This document shows, in pieces, positions 22,651 through 33,802 of a stretch of 64,000 nt of DNA. The stretch covers positions 1 to 64,000 of the forward strand of contig NW_027133931.1 of NCBI RefSeq assembly GCF_037392515.1, in the 5' to 3' direction. Origin of the DNA: Haliotis asinina (taxonomy: Eukaryota > Mollusca > Gastropoda > Lepetellida > Haliotidae). The position numbers and the translations under genes are program-made. How positions within the stretch are numbered: the stretch's first letter is position 1; each line of letters opens with the position of its first letter. The notes below the pieces were generated by a model. It did no database searches. It was not told the origin of the DNA and was given only the letters and a program-made list of their open reading frames with translations.

Positions 22651-23132
22651 ACGGCCCTTTTCAGGGCCACCCACCTGCTCCCTAAAGACTGCTTGAAACA
22701 CGATGCATCCCATCCCATCCCCCATCGCCGTCGTTCCACTCACTCACTCTTCCCTCCTCCCCTCTCCCCCTCTCCTTCCCTTCCCTTCCCTTCCCTTCCC
22801 TTCCCTTCCCTTCCCTTCCCTTCCCTCGTCCCGTCCCGTGCCGTGCCGTCCGTCTGCCGCCATCTTGAAACACGCTTCCTTCTCGCGAGATCACGCGAGA
22901 TCCCGCGAGATCGCGCACAAACCACCGTTGCTTAGCAACACCCCCGTTGCTAACGATCACGTCACACCTCGTACACACCAACTCATGACGTCATCCTAGA
23001 ACAATCCAATGACGTCACACACCCCGTACACACCAACTCATGATGTCATCCGAGAACAATCGAATGACGTCACAATGGGGGTCACGTGACCGAGAACAAT
23101 CGAAAGACGCCAGGGTAACATTGTACACTACT
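22651..23132 (-). repeat. Polinton right terminal inverted repeat (482 bp)
   Basis: Inverse of 4446-4927 with the same length and, by reading, the same sequence. It ends CACTACT at 23132, followed by GACACA. Confidence 0.95.
22653..22668 (+). promoter_or_regulatory. Histone-type 3' stem-loop of zinc-ribbon gene B
   Basis: GGCCCTTTTCAGGGCC preceded by CAC and followed by ACCCA, 22 nt past the stop codon; purine element CTAAAGACTGCTT at 22682-22694, 13 nt beyond the stem. It lies at the inner edge of the right TIR. Confidence 0.85.
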
Positions 23133-23138
23133 GACACA
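23133..23138. repeat. Polinton target-site duplication, right (GACACA)
   Basis: Exact copy of 4440-4445. Confidence 0.95.
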
Positions 23139-24260
23139 TATTCCAAACCCTCTCCGGTGTTTCAAGTGTCAGAATATCTGCACATTACTAGCGTTCAGTG
23201 CAGTCGGAAGACGCATATGGCAGAAGATATGAAGATGAGAGAGCAAATGGAGGATCATCAGACTGAATATTATCCATAACCCTTTTACACTTAATACTAC
23301 TCCCCAAGCCACTGCAGTGCGTATTACTTCACATGTTACTTTCACATTATGCTCTCTATATATTCCGCCGTCTTCATCACTTCAACACATATACCGATTT
23401 TCACAATCTCTACGACCAACACCCTAAACCATGTATTATCATGGGTGATTTGAATGGCCACAACCCACTCTGGGGCAGTAATAACACTGACACTAAAGGC
23501 AAAATACTTGAGTACTTCATTTCCAATATTGACCTGATTCAAGTACCTATCTACAGCCTGCAACTGACTCTTATTCTGCTGTGGATTTTTCTCTTGCAGA
23601 TTCAAACATCTTAAATTGGTTTGATTGGTCTTTCAGAAATAACTCCATTTATTTATCCATCGTATACAAAATTGAAATTTTCGAAGGCTAACTGGTATTT
23701 ATATCAAACTGTTTGTAAATCAAACCTGAGATCTGAATGTTTCAATGATGTAACTGATCCCATTCAATCATTTGCTGACGTTTTAAATGAAATAGCTGGT
23801 GTGTGTATACGAAAGTCCTCTACGACTCTACCTGCACGAAAACCATGGTTTAATACAGATTGTAGACATGCCAGAAAAGCAAGGAAAAAGGCTGAGCATT
23901 ATTTCCGCCATCATCCAACTGTCAATAACTTTAATAAATGTCAAATACTCAATACAAAGACGTGGCGTACATTTAAAGATCTTGGAGAATTTATGTATCC
24001 ATAACATTTAAAGAAACTAAGGAATTACTGTATAAACAATAATATCATCAATTAAAGAGTCAACATAAAAATCACAAATCCTTATTTACTGATGGAGTCA
24101 AAGAGGTTGGCTCAGTAGCTTGTGCCACTGTCATTGGACTACTTTTACAGCAGACGCAAAGGCCATATTAACAACCTTTGACTATATTAAAAACATATCT
24201 TAAACACCAACAGTACATAATCTTTTCTGACTCTCTTTCTTGCCTACAGGCAACACGTGG
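23133..24260 (+). mobile_element. LINE copy 2, right part (internally deleted)
   Basis: Resumes ORF1 in register with 4402-4445. The endonuclease follows (23333-23614, 'MGDLNGHNPLWGSNNTDT'), then the EN-RT linker (23621-24004, 'RKPWFNTDCRHARKARKKAE'), then a jump to the RNase H region ('SLFTDGVKEVGSVACATVIG' near 24085). Most of the RT is absent, and frames are broken. It ends near 24260, in intronic sequence of the host gene. Confidence 0.8.
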
Positions 24261-24435
24261 GCTTAGCTGAGTTGTTACATGTCGCAAATTGTCGCAGTGC
24301 ATACTGTGTCGAGAAGTTAGACCGTCGCGAGAGGTTGTCCCTCTTCTCAACATAAAGATCGCCCATTCTCGTCAAAATGTTATACGTATTTGTGCCACGT
24401 ATTTGTGCTATTTGAATATTCTCTTTTCCCTCAAG

Positions 24436-24549
24436 TTTGCCCGGGTATATCCAGCTGTGTAACACAACGTTGTCGAACCTGTACAACATGCAAGTCACGC
24501 TCGAAAGATGTTTTCTACAGATTATCTGCAAACCAAAGAACATGTGACA
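24436..24549 (+). CDS. Host gene 1, cysteine-rich exon (a)
   Basis: A 114-nt exon, phase 1 at both ends, between CCCTCAAG and GTGAGT. It encodes 'CPGISSCVTQRCRTCTTC' and ends RTCD. The spacing of six to seven cysteines and the symmetric phase match an extracellular cysteine-rich repeat unit. The exon at 24764 is its close relative (same C-P-x-I-x2-C start). Part of a larger secreted or membrane protein read to the right. Upstream exons are not visible in this window. Confidence 0.6.
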
Positions 24550-24763
24550 GTGAGTTGATGTTTCAAGCACAAACATTGCGTGATAGGTAAATCGGAATCC
24601 GCAATCTGTGTAATGTGAAACCCTTATAAGTTCGGTAAGAATCCTTAGAAACAACCGCAAAGGGTGAAAATTTATCCGCTCTGAATGCCATGTAAATTGT
24701 TTCATAAAGACCTTCATAATTGTTATGTCCAATGCAATGCATTTGTGTTTGGTTTCTTCACAG

Positions 24764-24880
24764 GATGCCCTGTCATTCCAAACTGCCAGGCACAGCCATG
24801 TCTGACGTGTGATACTTGCAATCCACCAACCAAAAACAACGTCATCTTCAAACTATCTGAGGGGAAAACAAAATGTGAAC
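24764..24880 (+). CDS. Host gene 1, cysteine-rich exon (b)
   Basis: A 117-nt exon after TTTCTTCACAG and before GTACGT, phase 1-1. Encodes 'CPVIPNCQAQPCLTCDTCNP' and ends KTKCE. It is a tandem-duplicate relative of the preceding exon, consistent with repeat expansion by exon duplication. Confidence 0.68.
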
Positions 24881-24968
24881 GTACGTTGTGACTTCTTATT
24901 TTTTCAAGTTAAAGCGTGAAATCAGTTGAGGTCATTAATTTTAATTTCTGCACGAGCTGACGCCCTTT

Positions 24969-27263
24969 GAGTGAGTGAGTGAGTTAATATTTAACGTCAC
25001 ATCGGCAATATTTCAGCCGTATCGTGACGGGAACATAACATTGTGATAAATGAGTATTATAAAAGCCTCTCGATGATGGACAACAACTAGAATATCACAG
25101 AAAAGAAAGTAAAACTAGTGACTATACCTAAAACAATTTATCTATAGAGGACAATGCAATATAAAAATGGGCTATAGATTGCTAACAACTGAAGGTGGAT
25201 CACCATACTGAGGACCATGGGGACTTACAGTACTTTTGCTACCTGCATGGACCCTAGCTGGATTTACATCATCCCCTAAGCCGTCAGCAATTTGGGAAAT
25301 CTAGCCATACAATAAAAAGACACTTATTCTACGATTAAAAACGTGGAAATTTAGAATTTACTTTGAATGTTTGTTGACTTACGTACCCTCTCAGCAGGAC
25401 AATAATTTTATGGTACTTCAACCTCCTTCGAAGATACAGCCACTATCGTCATCGTTGCATAATGACCTCTTCAACCTGGACCTACAACCGAAGTAGGTGT
25501 AACCAATGTAGGGCTTTATTTCATGTAATTTATTTATACCTACTTGGGAGTCCCACTTCTTCTGTATCACATCACGGATATAAGATCTAATGGTGGCTTT
25601 ATAATCACTGTAAGGAATAAGAAGTGGTGTCACAGATTTGTTGAGTGCTGCTTTAGCAGCAAGGTCAGCCAATGTGTTACCAGAGATTCCTAAGTGGCTG
25701 GGTAACCAACAGAAGACGATGTCGTATTGCCCAGTCGCAAGATCATTATAAAGTTCAATAATTTCTATTAAAAGTGGATGCTTGCAAGAAATATTTTTAA
25801 TAGCCTGAAGGCAAGAAAGAGAGTGAGAAACGATTATGAATTGTTTATGTTTAGGGTGTTTTTGAATGTATTTGAGAGTTGTTACTGTGGTGTTTGCTTC
25901 AGCAGTAAAAATAGAACTGTTAGTTGGAAATCCAGAAGATATTATTTTCGATCCAATGACAGTGGCACAAGCTTCTGCGCCACCGTCTTTCGAATCATCT
26001 GTAAATAAGGGTTTCCAATTGCTATTTTTAGTTTTTAATTGATTATATTCCTGTTTACATCTGATGTTTTAAGTGTTTTGTTTCTGATTTTGTAAGTGAA
26101 GTTAATGTTAGGTCCACTTGGGGCCTAACCAACTGCCAAGGAGAAGAAAGAAGACGGGAGGGAGCTATTTTTTCCAACTCAGTGCCGGCCGAAGAGAGAA
26201 ATGGTTTAATTCTATGTCCTAGAGGCGGAACAAGAGAAGATTTCTTGTTGTATAAATCCTCATAACGAGTTATAAGCAGGGTAGGGTTACAGTCATTAGA
26301 GTATAATATAGTAATGTACTGTAAAGCTAATTTTATACGGCGCTGCTCAAGAGATGGTTCATCAGCCTCAATGTAAAGACTTTCAATAGGTGAAGTTCTA
26401 AAAGACCCAATACAAAGTCTTAAACCTTGGTGATGGACAGAATGAAGAAGCTTAAGGTTGCTTTTGCAGGCTCCTCCATATACGATGGAGCCATAATCAA
26501 GTTTAGAACGCACGAGTGGTCGATAGAGATGGAGAAGGGTACCTTGATCTCCTCCCCATTTAGAATTTGAAACCACTTTCAACAAGTGAAGTGTTTTCAG
26601 GCATTTAGTTTTAAGGGATTTAATATCCGGTAAAAACTTTAAGCGGGAATCAAAGATTAGACCCATGGACTTCGCTTCCTTCACAACTTTAATTGGCGTG
26701 CCATCTAGAGACAGTTCAGGGTCTTTATGTGGTCTGTATTTACGACAAAAATGTATGCAGTTAGTTTTGGAGACACCAAGACACCATTTATTAATCTTGT
26801 TTAAACACAACTTCAGTTGCCGCTCTATGGTATGTATATTTTTACCACGACAAAAAACATTAAAATCGTCCACAAATAACGATCCGTCAATTGAATCGTT
26901 TAAAACTTTTCATAAACTATTCATCTTTATACTAAAAGTGTGAGAGACAAAATACTACCTTGTAGAACACCCTGATCCTGATTGTAATGATCAGACAGGG
27001 TAGAACCCACACGGACCTGGAATTGTCTGTAATTTAAAAAAGGTGGCTATGAATTCAGGCAAACGACCCAGCAAACCGAAATCATGTAAATCTCTTAAAA
27101 TGCCATATTTCCAGGTAGTGTCATATGCTCCTTCGAGATAAAAAAAAGGACACAACATGTTGTTTATTAATTAGTGCGTTTTCAACAAATGATTCCAAAC
27201 GCACTAAGTGATCGACAGTACTTCTATTTTTTCAGAAACCACATTGTATATCTGTTAGAAAGG
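24969..27263 (-). mobile_element. I-group LINE copy 3 (3' half)
   Basis: From the 3' end: (GTGA)n tail and 3' UTR (24969-25440), RNase H (about 25418-26030, 'MADLAAKAALNKSVTPLLIP'), RT C-terminus (26055-26873) and RT core to about 27263, where copy 4 starts. It may be the 3' half of an element whose 5' half is copy 5 (32800-33800), split by copy 4. Frames are interrupted. Confidence 0.82.
26055..26873 (-). pseudogene. LINE copy 3 RT C-terminal region and linker
   Basis: 272 residues beginning at MDDFNVFCRGKN, just at the RT catalytic aspartates (sister copies FVDDFNIS), through 'LKTKCLKTLHLLKVVSNSKW' and 'LRLCIGSFRTSPIESLYIEA', the thumb/connection region before RNase H. Long but continuing in other frames on both sides. 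Confidence 0.85.
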
Positions 27264-27869
27264 ACACCCGTGAACGGCCACCTCCTCGTGGTGGGTGCTG
27301 GGTAACGCCAAAAACTCGCCAACATCCCCGTAGTGGACTCGGAGGGATATTTGGTCCACCAACCCGTTTGCCGTGAGTTGCGGCCCTGTGTCGGTGGAGG
27401 AGGGGATCCTGGTGGTTGAGGGCAATGGGGGCCTGCAGCCGTGTTCCACTTGCCTATTACACCACTTCGGCCCTGATTTCACCTAGACGGGTGGTTGAAT
27501 GGGAGCGGTTCAACCAATCGGCTGGTCATGTCGAGCCCTGTGCATTACTTGTATTTGGACGACAACTTATATTCTGAATTAACTGTGTTGTTAATTTTCG
27601 GCTACGACTCTTTTTATTTGTCAAACATTACTTGAGTAGAAATATGTCATATATATAAATTTGCCTAGAGTCTACATGCCCAGAAGGCGATTGGCTCATG
27701 GACCAATCTGGTAGGAATTATCTTTTTTTTTTGATATTTTTCTGCTTGAGTATACCCTCCTAGTATCCTCGCTGCCGTGTGCTGGAGACCCGCATACAGT
27801 AGGCATTGTCCCCGTTGACACTCCGTGGTGGGTGGGGAGCTAGGAGGGTGAATCATATTCAGTACCACT

Positions 27870-28627
27870 ATGGCGCCCCCACTGAAAAAAAAACGTTCGT
27901 ACGAATCTGATGATTCACCATCTTCTGAGGATGAAATTCAAGAAGTTCTCCCAAATCCTGATAATTGGTCACGCTTTTTGGTTATGTCAGCACAAAATGA
28001 TGGTCCACTAAAATTGAACCCTTTTGCCATTTCAAAGGGTATAGAAGGTTTAGCTGGCGATGTCACAAGAAGCTACGTTCTGGATCTCTTCTGATCGAGT
28101 GTGAAAAGAAAAGCCAGTCACAAATACTTCTTTCAACCAAATCACTGGCTAATGGTCCTGTGGAGGTGTCCCCTAACAGAACAGTCAATAGTTGTAAAGG
28201 CATTGTCCGTGATGTGGGACGTTGCCTTTCAGATAGGGACATCATTTCAGAATTACGTTGACAATGTGTAACCCACGTTAAGCGGTTCACTTCCAAAAGA
28301 GAAAATGACATCATAAAGACCAATACCTATTTATTTACATTTGGTCTTCCAACACGTCCGAAATCATTGAAGGCTGGTTATTGTCACTTAAGGGTTACTA
28401 CTTACATCCCAAATCCCCTGAGGTGCTACAGATGTCAGAAATATGGCCATGGCTCTAAGTCATGCCGCAACCCGGCTGCTTGTCATCGATGTGGAGGCAC
28501 CTGTGAAGATGGCAAACTCTGTGATAAACCTCCAGCGTGTGTAAACTGCTCTGGAAATCATCCTTCGTCGTCCAGAACATGCCGTACATGGGAACTCCAG
28601 TCAAAAAATTTCGAAAATAAAACATGA
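27870..28627 (+). pseudogene. LINE copy 4 ORF1 (CCHC)
   Basis: Starts ATG GCG CCC with a Lys-rich N-terminus, 'RFLVMSAQNDGPLKLNPFAI' (27970-28030), then, after frame changes, three zinc knuckles at 28420-28590: CYRCQKYGHGSKSC, CHRCGGTCEDGKLC and CVNCSGNHPSSSRTC. RNA-binding gag-like protein of the LINE; broken. Confidence 0.85.
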
Positions 28628-29282
28628 ACGTAATGTCTCTTTTTTGGAAGCAAGGAAACTTGTACTAGCTCTTGAAAAACCAGGCCCATCTTATGCAGCT
28701 GCTGCTTTAGTCAACTCCAACTTCTAGACCAGTTTCATATCACTCAGTATGCTGTCAAACTGATTATACATGGATGGAATCTTCTACTCCAATCCTGACT
28801 ACCTCTCATCGACAGTCGTCTAGTTCTTCATCTCAAACGGATGATCCATCAACGGTTGTCTCACCCTCGCCAATCACTTCAACAGTGAACCTGCAGTCGG
28901 TACCAAAACCATCTTCTGATTTGAAAACGCCGACCCAAAAAAACTGACCATTCTAATCGTTCTGATCGTATTGCAAAGGGTCAACGTGACCCTGTACGGG
29001 TACAGAATCGTTTTCAAACTTTAGTCGACATGGATGTATCTCCTCTCCCTCATCGGCGCAACACCAGTAAGTCGTCTAGAAAAGGGAAGCACAGATCCCC
29101 TGTACAACCACCTTTAACATGAGCGTTTCTAGTGCAGTTATTCAGTGGAATTGCAAAGGTCGTAGGATTTGCAATGATTCTCAACGATTTGCATTTATTG
29201 ATACAAGATTTTAAGTCATCAGCAATATGTCTGCAGGAGACTTACGTAAATCAAAGTTATCAGTTTCTTTAAGGTAAGTACA

Positions 29283-29750
29283 GTGCCTACAATTCCTTCT
29301 CCCCACCAGGGACTAAAGCCACTGGTGGATCGTCTGGGTGTGATTCATAGCCCTGTTTTACTTCATACCAATCTTCAGGCTGTTGCAGTTAGAATAACTC
29401 TGCACATTGGTTTTACTTTGTGCTCTCTTTACATTCCCCCAACATCGTTGATTCAATTAACTGATCTTCAAGCCCAACTTCCAAAGTCCAGCATCATTAT
29501 GGGTGATCTCAACGGTCATAACCCACTATGGGGTAGTGTGCATACAAGCAATGAAGGAAAGTTACTTGGAGAGTTCATTTCAAATAATGATTTATGCATC
29601 TATAACGACGGCTCTCACACTTATCTACATCCTGGGAATGATACTTATTCTTGTCTTGATTTATCTGTCACTGACTCAAACCTCCTGAAAGATTTGAATG
29701 GTCGGTCCATGACGACCTTCGTGGAAGTTATCACTTTCCTACAGTTCTAA
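29283..29750 (+). pseudogene. LINE copy 4 endonuclease
   Basis: 155 residues with 'LCSLYIPPTSLIQLTDLQAQ', 'IIMGDLNGHNPLWGSVHTSN' and 'YSCLDLSVTDSNLL', the C-terminal two thirds of the AP-like endonuclease; the start lies in another frame. Confidence 0.85.
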
Positions 29751-30418
29751 CACCTGTAACCCCTTCTGATGTTTCTCTGTCATCCAGATGGAATTTTAAG
29801 AAAGCTAACTGGCCTTTATATGAAACTCTCTGTGCTGACAAACTTAAACCTGAACTTTTCACTGATGTTGCTGACACTATAAAGTGTTTTACTGATGAGG
29901 GGAACAACACAGCCAATGAGTGTATCCCTAAGTCCTCTGCAACTCCACACAGAAAACCGTGGTTCAAGGATGATTGCAAACAGGCTCGGAAGGCACGGAA
30001 AAAATCTGATTATTATTTTCACCGCCATCCTATGGTCCACAATTTGAACAAATGTAAAATTCTTAATGCTGTCAATGGGTGGATGTCGATGAGGATTTGC
30101 TCATGGATAGGGTGACTGGAGACAAATGCATACGCTGATGAAGACGAAGGCATAGTTTAGTTGTTCTTTAGTTGGTTTCACAAGACATGACAAACAAGTA
30201 TACATGAATGAGGTGAGCGGACTTCCAGCTCAACCTCAGGGCCTTTCCTGCGAGCGGCATAATCCTGATCGCGGTCGTCCCTACAAAGACAGTCGGAATG
30301 CCGGACCCTACACTCACATCTCACGTCTCACGTCCAGTATAGACCTAAACCTGGACGTGATCATACTGTTCCTTCAAATGATCAACCAATTTCTCTTACA
30401 AGCTGTGTTTGCAAAACC

Positions 30419-31629
30419 ATGGAACGCATGATAAACAATAGACTAGTTTGGTACTTAGAGACCAATAACCTCATAACAGATATTCAGTGTGGTTTTCGTA
30501 AACACAGAAGTACCATTGAGCCCTTAGTGCGTTTAGAATCATTTGTCATAAACGCTATAATTAATAAACAACACGCAGTATCTATATTTTGTTATTTAGA
30601 AAAAAGCCTATGACACTACATGGAAATACGGCATTTCAAAAGATTTACATGACTTTGGACTGCGAGGCCGATTGCCTCAATTTATTTCCAACTTTGTAAA
30701 TGACAGACAATTTCAAGGCCGAGTGGGTTCTACCCTGTCTGATCATTATAATCAGGATCAGGGTGTCCCACAAGGCAGTATTTTATGTGTCACTTTATTT
30801 AGCATTGAAATCAACAATTTATCTAAGGTTTTAAATGATTCGATTGATGGATCACTTTTTGTGGATGATTTTAATATTTCTTGTCGTGGTGAAAATATGC
30901 ATACTACTGAAAGACAACTGCAGTTATGTTTAAACAAAATAAACAAGTGGTGTCTTGAAAACGGTTTTAAAGTCCAAAACTAATTGTATACATTTTTGCA
31001 GAAGATGTAAACCACATAAGGACCCTGAACTATTTCTAAATGGCACACCCATCAAAGTGGTAAAGGAAGCTAAGTTCTTATATATACTTTTTGACTCCCA
31101 TTTAACCTGTTTACCACATATTAAGTCCCTTAAAACTTGTTGAAAGTCATTTCTAATTGTACGTGGATGAGGGGATCAAGCTACCCTCCTGCAACTTTAT
31201 CGATCATTGATACGTTCTAAACTTGATTATGGTTGCGTGGTAGGTGGAGCCTGCAAAAGCAACCTTAAACTTCTTGATTCTGTCCACCATCAAGGACTGC
31301 GACTTTGTCTTGTGTTCTACAGAACTTCACCTATTGACAGTCTCTGTGTTGAGGCTGATGAACCATCTCTTGAGCAGCGCCGTATTAAGTTAGCTTTACA
31401 GTATATTACTAAATTATACACTAATGAATCTAACCCTGCATGTAACTGTGTTTTCAATCCCCTTTATGAGGATTTATACAACAAAAAATCTTCTCTTGTT
31501 CCGTCTCTAGGACATAGAATTAAACCATTTCTTTCTTCGGCCGGCATTGAGTTGGAAAACGTAGCTCCCTCCCGTCTTCTTTCTTCTCCTCCCTGGCAGT
31601 TGGTTAGGCCTCAAGTTGACTGCATTTAA
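30419..31629 (+). pseudogene. LINE copy 4 reverse transcriptase pieces
   Basis: Three adjoining frames: 30419-30613 ('QCGFRKHRSTIEPLVRLESF'), 30672-30983 ('DQGVPQGSILCVTLFS', catalytic 'LFVDDFNIS') and 31207-31629 (thumb). Core motifs survive but the frame shifts between them. Confidence 0.85.
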
Positions 31630-31689
31630 AAAATTCGAAACTAATGAATTACAATATAAACAAGAATATAATCAACTAAAAAGTAAATA

Positions 31690-32224
31690 TAGCAATTATT
31701 AATCCTTATTTACAGATGGGTCCAAGGACGGTGGCGCAGTAGCCTGTGCCACTGTCATTGGATCCAGAACAATATCTTCTAGATTATCAGACAACAGTTC
31801 TATTTTTACAGCTGAAGCTAACGCCATACTAACGGCTCTTAAATATATTCAAAGACACCCTGAACATAAACAGTATACAATCTATTCCGACTCTCTTTCT
31901 TGTCTTCAGGCTATTAAAAATATTTCTTGTAATCATCCACTTTTAATTGACATTATTGAGTTGTATAATAATCTTGCTACTGGCCAATACGACATCGTCT
32001 TTTGTTGGTTACCCAGCCACGTACGCATTTCCGGTAACACAATGGCCGATCTTGCTGCCAAGGCAGAACTTAACAAATCTGTGACACCACTTCTTATTCC
32101 ATACTCTGATTTCAAAGCTAGCATTAGAACTTACATCCATGATCTGATGCAGAAGTGGGACACCCAGGTGGATGTAAATATATTACAAGAAATAAAAACG
32201 TATATTGGTTACACCTACTTGGGT
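31690..32224 (+). pseudogene. LINE copy 4 RNase H
   Basis: 'LFTDGSKDGGAVACATVIG' (first catalytic Asp), 'AEANAILTALKYIQRHPEHK', 'DSLSCLQAIKNIS' (second Asp) and 'WLPSHVRISGNTMADLAAKA' (His and last Asp). Type I RNase H at the ORF2 C-terminus, the basis for placing the family in the I group. Confidence 0.85.
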
Positions 32225-32228
32225 TGTC

Positions 32229-32418
32229 CGACTAACGGGATCGGGTGGTCAAGCTCGCTGACTTGGTTGACACATGTCATCGGTTCCCAATTGCGCAGAT
32301 CGATGCTCATGTTGTCGATCAGTGGATTGTCTGGTCCAGACTCGATTATTTACAGAACGCCGCCATATAGCTGGAATATTGCTGAGTGCGGCGTGAAACT
32401 AAACTCACTCACTCACTC
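32229..32418 (-). mobile_element. SINE-like repeat of abalone type
   Basis: On the minus strand it begins with a (GTGA)n run, then TTTCACGCCGCACTCAGCAA, GGTGG-type boxes and GGACCAGACAATCCACTGAT, ending CGGGATCGGG-like sequence. Flanked by ACTTGGGTTGTC at 32217-32228 and 32419-32430, a 12-bp target duplication within LINE copy 4 RNase H. The family is one I associate with Haliotis. Confidence 0.8.
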
Positions 32419-32462
32419 ACTTGGGTTGTCAGTCTAGATTTGAAGAGGTAAGTGCTTCAGGA

Positions 32463-32542
32463 GTTATCACATTGTGCGAGGAGAATACAAACTTACGAGG
32501 GACTGATAAAACCCCGTATTTACCGAGGCACGATGTGATAAC
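32463..32542. repeat. MITE-like inverted repeat
   Basis: Arms GTTATCACATTGTGC (32463-32477) and GCACGATGTGATAAC (32528-32542) match at 14 of 15 positions around a 50-bp middle. Looks like the remnant of a short foldback element. Confidence 0.6.
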
Positions 32543-32799
32543 GCATTTATCTAGCTGAATGTTTTCACTAAATCAAAACAAAACAACACGCATCGAATCG
32601 ACTTGCTGCAATGTTGACACCAGCTGATCGTTTGACCTCAAAGCACTACACGTTTCTGAAGGCTTGTCGATGCACCCTTTTCTCACTTCACGTCGTCACC
32701 GAGGCGTAGCGGGTTGACATGACGTTTATACTCCCGCTCGTGGATCGTGATGGATGTACATGGTATTTTATCAGAGTCATTTGGACCAATCAAACCTCG

Positions 32800-33800
32800 A
32801 CATGAGGCAAGATAATGTATGTTATCAGCTCCTGTAGCAGTATTGTGCGCTTGGTGAGCGGTACAGAGTTCTTGAAAAGAAAATAATTCATTATAGTCTT
32901 CCCCGTTATCAGAACGGAAGTTAATAGTTTTCTTTTCTAGTTGCTGTTGGTATTGTTGGAATTTAGGTACACAATTAGAAGAGGATGAGTGTTTAGCGAG
33001 TGTTTTACCCAGTTTATTTGCAATATCTGATATATCTGTAAGTAACTGATGTCCATGTTTAAGATGATGGACACCAGATTTAGTACCTTTACCTTTAATT
33101 TTCTGGACCATGTTACATACCTTGGACATCTGTGTCCGAGAATTTATTTTGGATACATAATTTTGCCAAGATTGGCGTTTGTTTTGTTTAAAAGTACGCC
33201 GAGGTCTAGCATTTAAAATTTAAAATATATTTAAAGTATGTATCAAAGGATGGCGTCGGAAATAATGTTCTGCCTTTTTCCTTGCCTTCCTAGCTTGTTT
33301 GCATTCATCGCTGAACCATGGTTTTCTTATGGGTGGAACTACAGAGGACTTTGGTATACACTCATCAGCAATGGAGTTAAGTTCTTCAGGAACGTCAATA
33401 AAGCGTTCAGGTTTAAGTTTCGTCGGAAACAGCGTTTCATATAAAGCCCAGTTAGCCTTTTAAAAAAGTCCTCCAGTAATTTACCTTTAGTATTTGCAGT
33501 TACACTTCCCCAGAGTGGGTTGTGTCCATTCAGATCTCCCATTACAATACATGGCTTCAGAAGTTGATCATACAGCACTTGAAGATCGGTTTTGTGAAAC
33601 GTTGAAGACGGAGAGATATAGACAGAGCATAACGTAACGTGCAACGTTAGTCATACTGCAATGGCCTGCAGATTAGTATTAAGTGAAACGGGGATATGAA
33701 TAATGTTCTCTTCGACTGGAATGGAAGATCCTCCCGTGGCCCTATCACCTGGAGGGGAAAAGCAATGATATGCTTTGTATATCTGTCTGTGTTAAAAAAG
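32800..33800 (-). mobile_element. I-group LINE copy 5 (EN-RT junction fragment)
   Basis: Minus-strand RT N-terminus (32683-33129, 'LLTDISDIANKLGKTLAKHS' and 'TATGADNIHY'), EN-RT linker (33140-33440) and endonuclease (33339-33644, 'MGDLNGHNPLWGSVTANTKG'). It lacks both ends. Its content is what copy 3 lacks apart from about 240 bp, so it may be the other half of copy 3. Confidence 0.8.
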
Positions 33801-33802
33801 GG

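Larger units (their letters stand above)
4446..23132. mobile_element. Polinton/Maverick element, apparently whole
   Basis: An 18,687-bp self-synthesizing DNA element of the Polinton (Maverick) superfamily. It starts AGTAGTG and ends CACTACT, has 482-bp terminal inverted repeats that read as identical, and is flanked by a 6-bp duplication. Gene order from the left: zinc-knuckle protein (minus), PolB, CARD protein, 44-residue ORF, spliced PolB-fragment gene, ATPase, two related small basic proteins, a spliced coiled-coil protein, integrase, membrane protein, minor capsid, pVI/mu-like protein, major capsid, protease, then a divergent pair of zinc-ribbon proteins. I see no break. Identical ends and an intact target duplication mean a recent insertion, younger than the LINE it interrupts. 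Activity cannot be judged from sequence. Confidence 0.97.
27264..32451 (+). mobile_element. I-group LINE copy 4, with SINE insertion
   Basis: The 5' end GGACACCCGTG... at about 27264 matches the family start. 5' UTR to 27869, ORF1 27870-29120, endonuclease about 29130-29750, linker to 30070, RT 30350-31130, thumb 31207-31629, RNase H 31690-32224. About 30075-30345 is foreign sequence replacing the RT N-terminus. A SINE-like repeat sits at 32229-32418 with a 12-bp duplication. The 3' UTR is missing beyond 32451. Confidence 0.85.
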
